Positions 19,337 to 31,166 of a stretch of 31,166 nucleotides of DNA are shown here, piece by piece (the stretch's first letter is position 1; each line of letters begins with the position of its first letter). The stretch is from NCBI GenBank assembly GCA_964058805.1, contig CAXKVV010000835.1, positions 1-31,166 on the forward strand. Reading direction: 5' to 3'. The translations under genes were made by a program, and so were the position numbers. A model generated the notes under the pieces. It was not told where the DNA came from, did not search any database, and saw only the letters and a list, made by a program, of their open reading frames with translations. Source of the stretch: Schoenoplectus triqueter. Its lineage: Eukaryota; Streptophyta; Magnoliopsida; Poales; Cyperaceae.

Positions 19337-22300
19337 ATTTTTTATTTTGCGCGCCCGGACTCGTTTTCGGCGGTACCCATAGCGTCGGGGCCCTTTTTCA
19401 TGTTTTGCGCGCCCGGACTCGTTTTAGACGGTACCGAGGGCCTCGGGTCCCATTTTCAAGTTTTGCGCGCCCGGACTCGTTTTCGACTAAACCGAGGGCG
19501 TCAGGTATCGTTTTAATGTTTTGCGCCCGAACTCATTTTCGGCGGTACCGAGGGCGTCAGGTCCCGTTTTCATGTTTTGCGCGCCCAAACTCGTTTTCGG
19601 CAATACCGAGGGCGTCAGGTCCCGGACTCATGTTTTGTGCTTCGGGTCCCGTTTTCGGCGGTATCGAGGGCATCGGGTATCGTTTTCATGTTTTGCGCGC
19701 CCAAACTCATTTTCGGCGGTCTCAAGGGCGTCGGCTACCGTTTTCATGTTTCGCCCGCCCGGACTCACTTTCGGCGGTACCAAGGGCGGCGGGTCTCGTT
19801 TTCATGTTTTGCGCGTCCGGACTCATTTTCGACGGTATCGTGGGCGTCGTGTCTCATTTTCTTGTTTTGCGCGCCCGAACTCATTTTCGGCGGTACCAAG
19901 GGCGTCGGTTCTCGTTTTCATGTTGTGCGCGTCCGGACTCGTTATCGGCGGTACCGAGTGCGTCGGGTCTCGTTTTCATATTTTGGGCGCCCGGACTCGT
20001 TTTTGACGGTACCGAGGTCGTCGGGTCCCGTTTTCATGTTTTGCGCGCCCGGACTCATTTTGGGCGGTACCGAGGGCGTCAGCTCCCGTTTTCGGCGGTA
20101 TCGAGGGCGTCGGGTATCGTTTTCATGTTTTGCGCGCCCGAACTCATTTTCGGCGGTACCGAGGCCGTTGGGTCCCGTTTTCATGTTTTGCGCGCCCGGA
20201 CTCGTTTTCGGCGATATCGAGGGCGTCGGGCCCCGTTTTAATGTTTTGCGCGCCCGGACTCATTTTCGGCTGTCTCGAGGGCGTCGGGCCCCGTTTTCAG
20301 CGATATCGATGGCGTCGGGTATCGTTTTCATGTTTTGCGCGCCCGAACTCATTTTCGGCGGTACCGAGGCCGTCGGGTCCCGTTTTCATGTTTTGCGCGC
20401 CCGGACTCGTTTTCGGCGATACCGAGGGCGTCGGGTCCCGTTTTAATGTTTTGCGCGCCCGGACACGTTTTCGGCGGTCTCGAAGGCGTCGGGTCCCGTT
20501 TTCTGCGGTACCGAGGGCGTCGTGTCTCATTTTCTTGTTTTGCGCGCCCGGACTCGTTTTCGGCGGTACCGAGGGCGTCGGGTCCCGTTTTCCTGTTTTG
20601 CGCGCCCAGACTCGTTTTCGGCGGTACCGATGGCGTCGGGTCCCGTTTTCATGTTTTGCGCGCCCGGACTCGTTTTCGGCGATACCGAGAAGGTCGGGTC
20701 CCGTTTTAATGATTTGCGTGCCCGGACTCGTTTTCGGCGGTCTCGAGGGCGTCGGGTCCCGTTTTCGGCGGTTGCGAGGGCGTCGGGTATCGTTTTCATG
20801 TTTTGCGCGCCCGAACTCATTTTCGGCGGTACCGAGGGCGTCGGGTACCGTTTTCATGTTTTGCGCGCCAGGACTCGTTTCCGGCGATACCGAGGGCGTC
20901 GGGTCCCGTTTTAATGTTTTGCGCGCCCAGACTCGTTTTCGGCGGTCTCGAGGGCGTCGGGTCACGTTTTCGACGGTACCGAGGGCGTCGTGTCTCATTT
21001 TCTTATTTTGCGCGCCCGGACTCGTTTTCGGCGGTACCCAGAGCGTCGGGTCCCTTTTTCATGTTTTGCGCGCCCGGACTCGTTTTAGACGGTACCGAGG
21101 GCCTCGGGTCCCGTTTTCAAGTTTGACGCGCTCGGACTCATTTTCGACGGTCTCGAAGGCGTCGGGTCCCGTTTTCAGCGGTACCGAGGGCGTCGTGTCT
21201 CATTTTCTTGTTTTGCGCGCCCGGACTCGTTTTCGGCGGTACCGAGGGCGTGGGGTCCCGTTTTCATGTTTTGCGCGCCCGAACTCATTTTCGGTGGTAC
21301 CGAGGGCGTCGGGTCCCATTTTCATGTTTTGCGCGCCCCGACTCGTTTTCGGCGGGTACCGAGGGCGTCGAGTTCAGTTTTCATGTTTTGCGCGCCCGAA
21401 CTCGTTTTAGGCGGTTCCGGCGGCGTCGGGTCCCGTTTTAATGTTTAACGCGCCCGGACTCGTTTTCGGCTGTCTCGAGGGCGTCGAACCCCGTTTTCGG
21501 CGATATCGAGGGCGTCGGGTATCGTTTTCATGTTTTGCGCGCTCGAACTCATTTTCGGCGGTACCGAGGCCGTCGGGTCCTGTTTTCATGTTTTGCGCGC
21601 CCGGACTCGTTTTCGGCGATACCGAGGGCATCGGGTCCCGTTTTAATGTTTTGCGCGCCTGGACTCGTTTTCGGCGGTCTCGAAGGCGTCGGGTCACGTG
21701 TTCGGCGGTACCGAGGGCGTCATGTCTCATTTTCTTATTTTGCGCGCCCGAACTCGTTTTCGGCGGTACCCATAGCGTCGGGTCGCTTTTCATGTTTAGC
21801 GCGCCCAGACTCGTTTTAGACGGTACCGAGGGCCTCGGGTCCCGTTTTGAAGTTTTACGCGCCCGGACTCATTTTCGACGATACCGAGGGCCTCGGGTAT
21901 CGTTTTAATGTTTTGCGCGCCCGAACTCATTTTCGGCGGTACCGAGGGCGTCGGGTCCCGTTTTCATGTTTTGCGCGCCCAGACTCGTTTTCGGCAATAC
22001 CGAGGGCGAAGGGTCCCGGATTCATGTTTTGTGCGTCGGGTCCCGTTTTCGATGATATCGAGGGCATCAGGTATCGTTTTCATGTTTTGCGCGCCCAAAC
22101 TCATTTTCGGCGGTCTCAAGGGCGTCGGGTCTCATTTTCACGTTTCGCGCGCCCGAACTCATTTTCGGCGGTACCGAGGGCGTCGGGTCCCATTTTCATG
22201 TTTTGCACGTCCGGACTCGTTTTCGACGGTATCGTGGGCGTCGTGTCTCGTTTTCTTGTTTTGCGCGCCCGGACTTATTTTCGGCGGTACCGAGGGCGTC

Positions 22301-22441
22301 GATTCTCGTTTCAATGTTGTGCGCGTCCGGACTCGTTATCGGCGGTACCGAGGGCGTCGGGTCTCGTTTTCATATTTTGGGCGCCCGGACTCGTTTTTGA
22401 CGGTACCGAGGTCGTCGGGTCCCGTTTTCATGTTTTGCGCA

Positions 22442-25400
22442 CCCGGACTCATTTTGGGCGGTCCCGAGGGCGTTAGCTCCCGTTTTCATGTGTTTGCACT
22501 CCCTGACTCGTTTTTGGCGGTAACGAGGGTGTCGGGTCCCGTTTTATTATTTTGCGCGCCCGGACTCGTTTTCGGCGGTACCGAGGGCGTCGTGTCTCAT
22601 TTTCTTATTTTGCGCGCCCAGACTCATTTTCGACGGTACCGAGGGCGTCGGGTCTCGTTTCCTTGGTTTGCGCGCCCAGACTAGTTTTCGACGGTACCGA
22701 GGGCCTCGGATCCAGTTTCCAAGTTTTGCGCGCCCGGACTCGTTTGTGGCGGTACCGAGGGCGTCGTGTCTCGTTTTCTTCTTTTGCGCTCCCGGACTAG
22801 TTTCGGCAGTAAGGAGGGCGTCGGGTCGCGTTTTCATGTTTTGCGCGCCCGGACTCGTTTTCGGCCGTACCGAGGGCATTAGTTCCCGTTTCCATGTTTT
22901 GCGCGCCCCGACTGGTTTTCGGCGGTCCCGAGGGCGTCGGCTCCCGTTTTCATGTTTTGCGCTCCCTGACTCGTTTTCGGCGGTCTCGAGGGCGTCGGGT
23001 CCCGTTTTCGGCGGTATTGAGGGCGTCGGGTATCGTTTTCATGTTTTGCGCGCCCGAACTCATTTTCGGCGGTACCGAGGCCGTTGGGTCCCGTTTTCAT
23101 GTTTTGCGCGCCCGGACTCGTTTTCGGCGATACCGAGGGCGTCGGGTCCCGTTTTAATGTTTTGCGCGCCCGGACTCGTTTTCGGCTGTCTCGAGGGCGT
23201 CGGGCCCCGTTTTGGGCAATATCGAGGGCGTCGGGTATCGTTTTCATGTTTTACGCGCCCGAACTCAGTTTCGGCGGTACCGAGGGCGTTGGGTCCCGTT
23301 TTCATGTTTTGCGCTCCCGGACTAGTTTTCGGCTGTCTCGAGGGCGTCGGGCCCCGTTTTCGGCGATATCGAGAGCGTCGGGTATCGTTTTCATGTTTTG
23401 CGTGCCTGAACTCATTTTCGGTGGTACCGAGGCCGTCGGGTCCCGTTTTCATGTTTTGCGCGCCCGGACTCGTTTTCGGCGATACCGAGGGCGTTGGGTC
23501 CCGTTCTAATGTTTTGCGCGCCTGGACTCGTTTTCGGCGGTCTCGAAGGCGTCGGGTCACGTTTTCGGCGGTACCGAGGGCGTCGTGTCACATTTTCTTA
23601 TTTTGCGCGCCCGGACTCGTTTTCGGCGGTACCCATAGCGTCGGTAACGAGGGCGTCAGGTCTCGTTTTCATGTTTGCGCTCCCTGACTCGTTTTTGGCG
23701 GTAACGAGGGCGTCAGGTCCCGTTTTATTATTTTGCGCGCCCGGACTCATTTTCGACGGTACCGAGGGCGTCGGGTCTCGTTTCCATGATTAGCGCGCCC
23801 GGACTAGTTTTCGACGGTACTGAGGGCCTCGGATCCAGTTTCCAAGTTTTGCACGCCCGGACTCGTTTTCGGCGGTACCGAGGGCGTCGTGTCTCGTTTT
23901 CTTCTTTTGCGCTCCCGGACTAGTTTTCGACAGTAAGGAGGGCGTCGGGTCGCGTTTTCATGTTTTGCGCGCCCGGACTCGTTTTCGGCCGTACCGAGGG
24001 CGTCAGCTCCCGTTTCCATGTTTTGCGCGCCCCGACTCGTTTTCGGCGGTCCCGAGGGCGTCGGCTCCCGTTTTCATGTTTTGCGCTCCCTGACTCGTTT
24101 TTGGCGGTCTCGAGGGTGTCGGGTCCCGTTTTCGGCGGTATCGAGGGCGTCGGGTATCGTTTTAATGTTTTGCGCGCCCGAACTCATTTTCGGCGGTACC
24201 GAGGCCGTTGGGTCCTGTTTTCATGTTTAGCGCGCCCGGACTCATTTTCGGCGATACCGAGGGCGTCGGGTCCCGTTTTAATGTTTTGCGCGCCCGGACT
24301 CGTTTTCGGCTGTCTCGAGGACGTCGGGCCCCGTTTTCGGCGATATCAAGGGCGTCGGGTATCGTTTTCATGTTTTGCGCGCCCGAACTCATTGTCGGCG
24401 GTACCGAGGCCGTCGGTTTCCTTTTTAATGTTTTGCGCGCCCGGCCTCGTTTTCGGCGATACCGAGGGCGTCGGGTCCCGTTTTAATGTTTTGCGCGCCC
24501 GGACTCGTTTTCGGCGGTCTCGAAGGCGTCGGGTCCCGTTTTCAGCGGTACCGAGGGCGTCGTGTCTCATTTTCTTGTTTTGCGCGCCCGGACTCGTTTT
24601 CGTAGGTACCGAGGGCGTCGGGTATCGTTTTCATGTTTTGCGCACCCGAACTCATTTTCGGCGGTACCGAGGCCGTCGGGTCCCGTTTTCATGTTTTGCG
24701 CGCCCGGACTCGTTTTCGGCGATACCGAGGGCGTCGGGTCCCGTTTTAATGTTTAGCGCGCCTGGACTCGTTTTCGGCGGTATCGAAGGCGTCGGGTCAC
24801 GTTTTCGGCGGTACCGAGGGCGTCGTGTCTCATTTTCTTATTTTGCGCGCCCGGACTCATTTTCGGCGGTACCCATAGCGTCGGGTCCCTTTTTCATGTT
24901 TTGCGCACCCGGACTCGTTTTAGACGGCACCGAGGGCCTCGAGTCCCATTTTCATGTTTTGCGCGCCCGGACTCGTTTTCGACGATATCGAGGGCGTCGG
25001 GTATCGTTTTAATGTTTTGCGCTCCCGAACTCATTTTCGGCGGTACCGAGGGCGTCGGGTCCCGTTTTCATGTTTTGCGCGCCCAGATTCGATTTCGGCA
25101 ATACCGAGGGCGTCGGGTCCCGGACTCATGTTTTGTGCGTCGGGTCCCGTTTTCAGCGGTATCGAGGTCATCGGGCATCGTTTTCATGTTTTGCGCGCCC
25201 AAACTCTTTTTCGGCGGTCTCAAGGGCGTCGGGTCCCATTCTCATGTTTCGCGCGCCCGGACTCATTTTCGGCGGTATCGAGGGCGTCAGGTCCCGTTTT
25301 CATGTTTTGCGCGTCCGGACTCGTTTTCGACGGTATCGTGGGCGTCGTGTCTCGTTTTCTTGTTTTGCGCGCCCGGACTCATTTTCGGCGATACCGAGGG

Positions 25401-25545
25401 CGTCGGTTCTCGTTTTCATGTTGTGCGCGTCCGGACTCGTTATCGGCGGTACCGAGGGCGTCGGGCCTCGTTTTCATGTTTTGGGCGCCCGTACTCGTTT
25501 TTGACGGTACCGAGGTCGTCGGGTCCCGTTTTCATGTTTTGCGCG
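22442..25545. repeat. 3,104-bp segmental tandem duplication, copy A
   Basis: This stretch matches the next 3,104 bp at a constant offset. In my reading the only mismatch is C at 23296 against G at 26400. Identity starts at 22442/25546; the preceding base differs (A at 22441, G at 25545), and so does 22388/25492. Further upstream (about 21.9-22.44 kb) the same offset still aligns, but with many differences, which shows an older related block. The duplication edge therefore sits within homologous satellite, as expected for unequal exchange. Confidence 0.9.
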
Positions 25546-28500
25546 CCCGGACTCATTTTGGGCGGTCCCGAGGGCGTTAGCTCCCGTTTTCATGTGTTTG
25601 CACTCCCTGACTCGTTTTTGGCGGTAACGAGGGTGTCGGGTCCCGTTTTATTATTTTGCGCGCCCGGACTCGTTTTCGGCGGTACCGAGGGCGTCGTGTC
25701 TCATTTTCTTATTTTGCGCGCCCAGACTCATTTTCGACGGTACCGAGGGCGTCGGGTCTCGTTTCCTTGGTTTGCGCGCCCAGACTAGTTTTCGACGGTA
25801 CCGAGGGCCTCGGATCCAGTTTCCAAGTTTTGCGCGCCCGGACTCGTTTGTGGCGGTACCGAGGGCGTCGTGTCTCGTTTTCTTCTTTTGCGCTCCCGGA
25901 CTAGTTTCGGCAGTAAGGAGGGCGTCGGGTCGCGTTTTCATGTTTTGCGCGCCCGGACTCGTTTTCGGCCGTACCGAGGGCATTAGTTCCCGTTTCCATG
26001 TTTTGCGCGCCCCGACTGGTTTTCGGCGGTCCCGAGGGCGTCGGCTCCCGTTTTCATGTTTTGCGCTCCCTGACTCGTTTTCGGCGGTCTCGAGGGCGTC
26101 GGGTCCCGTTTTCGGCGGTATTGAGGGCGTCGGGTATCGTTTTCATGTTTTGCGCGCCCGAACTCATTTTCGGCGGTACCGAGGCCGTTGGGTCCCGTTT
26201 TCATGTTTTGCGCGCCCGGACTCGTTTTCGGCGATACCGAGGGCGTCGGGTCCCGTTTTAATGTTTTGCGCGCCCGGACTCGTTTTCGGCTGTCTCGAGG
26301 GCGTCGGGCCCCGTTTTGGGCAATATCGAGGGCGTCGGGTATCGTTTTCATGTTTTACGCGCCCGAACTCAGTTTCGGCGGTACCGAGGGCGTTGGGTCG
26401 CGTTTTCATGTTTTGCGCTCCCGGACTAGTTTTCGGCTGTCTCGAGGGCGTCGGGCCCCGTTTTCGGCGATATCGAGAGCGTCGGGTATCGTTTTCATGT
26501 TTTGCGTGCCTGAACTCATTTTCGGTGGTACCGAGGCCGTCGGGTCCCGTTTTCATGTTTTGCGCGCCCGGACTCGTTTTCGGCGATACCGAGGGCGTTG
26601 GGTCCCGTTCTAATGTTTTGCGCGCCTGGACTCGTTTTCGGCGGTCTCGAAGGCGTCGGGTCACGTTTTCGGCGGTACCGAGGGCGTCGTGTCACATTTT
26701 CTTATTTTGCGCGCCCGGACTCGTTTTCGGCGGTACCCATAGCGTCGGTAACGAGGGCGTCAGGTCTCGTTTTCATGTTTGCGCTCCCTGACTCGTTTTT
26801 GGCGGTAACGAGGGCGTCAGGTCCCGTTTTATTATTTTGCGCGCCCGGACTCATTTTCGACGGTACCGAGGGCGTCGGGTCTCGTTTCCATGATTAGCGC
26901 GCCCGGACTAGTTTTCGACGGTACTGAGGGCCTCGGATCCAGTTTCCAAGTTTTGCACGCCCGGACTCGTTTTCGGCGGTACCGAGGGCGTCGTGTCTCG
27001 TTTTCTTCTTTTGCGCTCCCGGACTAGTTTTCGACAGTAAGGAGGGCGTCGGGTCGCGTTTTCATGTTTTGCGCGCCCGGACTCGTTTTCGGCCGTACCG
27101 AGGGCGTCAGCTCCCGTTTCCATGTTTTGCGCGCCCCGACTCGTTTTCGGCGGTCCCGAGGGCGTCGGCTCCCGTTTTCATGTTTTGCGCTCCCTGACTC
27201 GTTTTTGGCGGTCTCGAGGGTGTCGGGTCCCGTTTTCGGCGGTATCGAGGGCGTCGGGTATCGTTTTAATGTTTTGCGCGCCCGAACTCATTTTCGGCGG
27301 TACCGAGGCCGTTGGGTCCTGTTTTCATGTTTAGCGCGCCCGGACTCATTTTCGGCGATACCGAGGGCGTCGGGTCCCGTTTTAATGTTTTGCGCGCCCG
27401 GACTCGTTTTCGGCTGTCTCGAGGACGTCGGGCCCCGTTTTCGGCGATATCAAGGGCGTCGGGTATCGTTTTCATGTTTTGCGCGCCCGAACTCATTGTC
27501 GGCGGTACCGAGGCCGTCGGTTTCCTTTTTAATGTTTTGCGCGCCCGGCCTCGTTTTCGGCGATACCGAGGGCGTCGGGTCCCGTTTTAATGTTTTGCGC
27601 GCCCGGACTCGTTTTCGGCGGTCTCGAAGGCGTCGGGTCCCGTTTTCAGCGGTACCGAGGGCGTCGTGTCTCATTTTCTTGTTTTGCGCGCCCGGACTCG
27701 TTTTCGTAGGTACCGAGGGCGTCGGGTATCGTTTTCATGTTTTGCGCACCCGAACTCATTTTCGGCGGTACCGAGGCCGTCGGGTCCCGTTTTCATGTTT
27801 TGCGCGCCCGGACTCGTTTTCGGCGATACCGAGGGCGTCGGGTCCCGTTTTAATGTTTAGCGCGCCTGGACTCGTTTTCGGCGGTATCGAAGGCGTCGGG
27901 TCACGTTTTCGGCGGTACCGAGGGCGTCGTGTCTCATTTTCTTATTTTGCGCGCCCGGACTCATTTTCGGCGGTACCCATAGCGTCGGGTCCCTTTTTCA
28001 TGTTTTGCGCACCCGGACTCGTTTTAGACGGCACCGAGGGCCTCGAGTCCCATTTTCATGTTTTGCGCGCCCGGACTCGTTTTCGACGATATCGAGGGCG
28101 TCGGGTATCGTTTTAATGTTTTGCGCTCCCGAACTCATTTTCGGCGGTACCGAGGGCGTCGGGTCCCGTTTTCATGTTTTGCGCGCCCAGATTCGATTTC
28201 GGCAATACCGAGGGCGTCGGGTCCCGGACTCATGTTTTGTGCGTCGGGTCCCGTTTTCAGCGGTATCGAGGTCATCGGGCATCGTTTTCATGTTTTGCGC
28301 GCCCAAACTCTTTTTCGGCGGTCTCAAGGGCGTCGGGTCCCATTCTCATGTTTCGCGCGCCCGGACTCATTTTCGGCGGTATCGAGGGCGTCAGGTCCCG
28401 TTTTCATGTTTTGCGCGTCCGGACTCGTTTTCGACGGTATCGTGGGCGTCGTGTCTCGTTTTCTTGTTTTGCGCGCCCGGACTCATTTTCGGCGATACCG

Positions 28501-28649
28501 AGGGCGTCGGTTCTCGTTTTCATGTTGTGCGCGTCCGGACTCGTTATCGGCGGTACCGAGGGCGTCGGGCCTCGTTTTCATGTTTTGGGCGCCCGTACTC
28601 GTTTTTGACGGTACCGAGGTCGTCGGGTCCCGTTTTCATGTTTTGCGCG
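25546..28649. repeat. 3,104-bp segmental tandem duplication, copy B
   Basis: Second copy of the 3,104-bp block. The match continues 8 bp into the following sequence and breaks at 28658, where T replaces the C found at 25554. Beyond that point the array switches to a different monomer type with a GGATCTAG variant. Near-perfect identity over 3.1 kb, against visible divergence among neighbouring satellite modules, marks this as the most recent rearrangement in the window. An assembly duplication cannot be excluded from sequence alone. Confidence 0.9.
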
Positions 28650-31166
28650 CCCGGACTTGTTTTCGACGGTACCGAGGGCCTCGGATCTAGTTTCCAAGTT
28701 TTGCGCGCCCAGACTCGTTTTCGGCGGTACCGAGGGCGTCGTGTCTCGTTTTCTTCTTTAGCGCTCCCGGACTAGTGTTCGACAGTAAGGAGGGCGTCGG
28801 GTCGCGTTTTCATGTTTTGCGCGCCCGGACTCGTTTTCGGCCGTACCGAGGGCGTCAGCTCCCGTTTCCATGTTTTGCGCGCCCCGACTCGTTTTCGGCG
28901 GTCCCGAGGGCGTCGGCTCCCGTTTTCATGTTTTGCGCTCCCTGACTCGTTTTTGGCGGTCTCGAGGGCGTCGGGTCCCGTTTTAATGTTTTGTGCGCCC
29001 GGACTCGTTTTCGGCTGTCTCGAGGACGTCGGGCCCCGTTTTCGGTGATATCGAGGGCGTCGGGTATCGTTTTCATGTTTTGCGCGCCCGAACTCATTGT
29101 CGGCGGTACCGAGGCCGTCGGGTCCCTTTTTCATGTTTTGCGCGCCCGGACTCGTTTTCGGCGATACCGAGGGCGTCGGGTCCCGTTTTAATGTTTTGCG
29201 GCCAGGACTCGTTTTCGGCGGTCTCGAAGGCGTCGGGTCCCGTTTTCAGCGGTACCGAGGGCGTCGTGTCTCATTTTCTTGTTTTGCGCGCCCGGACTCG
29301 TTTTCGGCAGTACCGAGGGCGTCGGGTCCCGTTTTCATGTTTTGCGCGCCCGAACTCATTTTCGGCGGTACCGAGGGTGTCGGGTCCCATTTTCATGTTT
29401 TGCGCGCCCGGACTCGTTTTCGGCGGTACCGTGGGCGTCGGGTCCCGTTTTAATGTTTTGCGCGCCCGGACTCATTTTCGGCTGTCTCGAGGGCGTCGGG
29501 CCCCGTTTTCGGCGATATCGAGGAAGTCGGGTATCGTTTTCATGTTTTGCGCACCCGAACTCATTTTCGGCGGTACCGAGGCCGTCGGGTCCCGTTTTCA
29601 TGTTTTGCGCGCCCGGACTCATTTTCGGCGATACCGAGGGCGTCGGGTCCCGTTTTCATGTTTTGCGCGTCCGGACTCGTTTTCGACGGTATCGTGGGCG
29701 TCGTGTCTCGTTTTCTTGTTTTGCGCGCCCGGACTCATTTTCGGCGGTACCGAGGGCGTCGGTACTCGTTTTCATGTTGTTCGCGTCCGGACTCGTTATC
29801 GGCGGTACCGAGGGCGTCGGGCCTCGTTTTCATGTTTTTGGCGCCCGTACTCGTTTTTGACGGTACCGAGGTCGTCGGGTCCAGTTTTCATGTTTTGCGC
29901 GCCCGGACTCATTTTGGGCGGTCCCGAGGGCGTCAGCTTCCGTTTTCGGCAGTATCGAGGGCGTCAGGTATCGTTTTCATGTTTTGCGCGCCCGAACTAA
30001 TTTTCGGCGGTACCGAGGGTGTCGGGCCCCGTTTTAATGTTTTGCGCGCCCGGACTCGTTTTCGGCTGTCTCGAGGGCGTCAGGCCCCTTTTTTGGCGGT
30101 ACCGAGGGCGTTGGGTATCATTTTCATGTTTTGCGCGCCCGAACTCATTTTCGGCGGTACCGAGGCCGTCGGGTCCCGTTTTCATGTTTTGCGCGCCCAG
30201 ACTCATTTTCGGCGATACCGAGGGCGTCGGGTCCCGTTTCAATGTTTTGCGCGCCCGGACTCGTTTTCGGCGGTCTCGAAGACGTCGGGTCCCGTTTTCA
30301 GCGGTACCGAGGGCGTCGTGTCTCATTTTCTTGTTTTGCGCGCCCGGACTCGTTTTCGGCGGTACCGAGGGCGTCGGGTCCCGTTTTCATGTTTTGCGCG
30401 CTCGAACTCATTTTCGGTGGTACCGAGGGCGTCGGGTCCCATTTTCATGTTTTGCGCGCCCGGACTCGTTTTCGGCGGTACCCATGGCGTCGGGTCCCGT
30501 TTTAATGTTTTGCGCGCCCGGACTCGTTTTCGACGATACCGAGGGCGTCGGGTATGGTTTTAATGTTTTGCGCGCCCGAACTCATTTTCGGCGGTACCGA
30601 GGGCGTCGGGTCCCGTTTTCATGTTTTGCGCGCCCGGACTCGTTTCCGGCGATACCGAGGGCGTCGGGTCCCGTTTCCATGTTTTGCGCGCCCGGACTCG
30701 TTTTCGGCGGTCTCGAGCGCGTCGGGCCCCGTTTTAATGTTTTGCGCGCCCGGACTCGTTTTCGGCTGTCTCGAGGGCGTCAGGCCCCGTTTTCGGCGAT
30801 ATCGAGGGCGTCGGGTATCGTTTTCATGTTTTGCGCGCCCGAACTCATTTTCGGCGGTACCAAGGCCGTCGGGTCCCGTTTTCTTGTTTTGCGCGCCCGG
30901 ACTCGTTTTCGGCGATACCGAGGGCGTCGGGTCCCGTTTTAATGTTTTGCGCGCCCGGACTCGTTTTCGGCGATACCGAGGGCGTTGGGTCCCGTTTTCA
31001 TGTTTTGCGCGCCCGGACTCGTTTGCGGCGGTCTCGAAGGCGTCGGGTCCCGTTTTCAGCGGTACCGAGGGCGTCGTGTCTCATTTTCTTGTTTTGCGCG
31101 CCCGGACTCGTTTTCGGCGGTACCGAGGGCGTCGGGTCCCGTTTTCATGTTTTGCGCACCCGAACT

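Larger units (their letters stand above)
15174..31166. repeat. 58-bp GC-rich satellite array, right block
   Basis: Continuation of the same array, in the same orientation and phase, after the retrotransposon; the right end runs off the window. The 58-bp unit and its 31-bp half-unit recur throughout. Units ending in GGGTATC mark higher-order blocks: marker spacing is 205 bp at 18364-18569 (slightly mutated second marker), 20112-20317, 23028-23233 and 24152-24357, and 147 bp at 23233-23380. This fits 58+58+89 and 58+89. Larger modules also recur. A distinctive shortened monomer with GTTTTGTGC lies at 2980 (left block), 17361, 19632, 22026, 25130 and 28234. Open reading frames cross the block but concatenate all three frames of the unit with a 58-residue period, so none is called as a gene. 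Confidence 0.95.

Noticed and set aside
22547..28116. Paired identical open frames on both strands
   Set aside because: They are the same satellite frames repeated by the 3,104-bp duplication, not paralogous genes.
15174..31166. rDNA intergenic spacer subrepeats
   Set aside because: Short GC-rich tandem repeats can be spacer subrepeats, but no 18S, 5.8S or 25S sequence or polymerase I promoter was seen in the window. Kept only as an alternative.

Overview
The window looks like plant (angiosperm) nuclear heterochromatin. Two things are present: a long head-to-tail satellite array built on a 58-bp GC-rich, CpG-rich unit, and one complete, very young Ty3/gypsy LTR retrotransposon of the Athila lineage inserted into it. 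A plant host is inferred from the Athila-type polyprotein, the primer binding site matching plant tRNA-Asp, and the element's overall layout. The species cannot be named from this sequence. No host gene, tRNA, rRNA or CRISPR array was recognised.

Layout: 1-4270 is satellite; 4271-15173 is the retrotransposon (10,903 bp); 15174-31166 is satellite again, and both window ends lie inside the array. The element has two 1,820-bp LTRs (4271-6090 and 13354-15173) that begin TGATG and end CATCA. I found one difference between them. A 5-bp target-site duplication, GCGCG, flanks the element, and removing the element plus one GCGCG restores an ordinary satellite unit. Inside are a tRNA-Asp primer binding site (6099-6116), a leader with a possible short intron, one uninterrupted gag-pol frame (6345-11663), a 1.7-kb AT-rich 3' region with no recognisable env-like gene, and a polypurine tract next to the 3' LTR.

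The gag-pol frame carries, in order, a Gag capsid region, a CCHC zinc knuckle, a coiled-coil-like stretch, an aspartic protease, reverse transcriptase, RNase H and an integrase with an HHCC zinc-binding region, a D-D-35-E core and a GPF motif but no chromodomain. All catalytic residues I could place are present, so the element may be autonomous.

The satellite is modular. A 31-bp half-unit is sometimes present twice or three times, giving 58- and 89-bp monomers and higher-order blocks of 147, 205 and 263 bp. The most striking structure is a 3,104-bp tandem duplication (22442-25545 and 25546-28649). Its copies differ at only one base that I could find, which points to a very recent unequal exchange. 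The unit has no stop codon in any of the three forward frames, so it produces long arginine/phenylalanine-rich open frames (up to about 800 codons) that I regard as non-genic.
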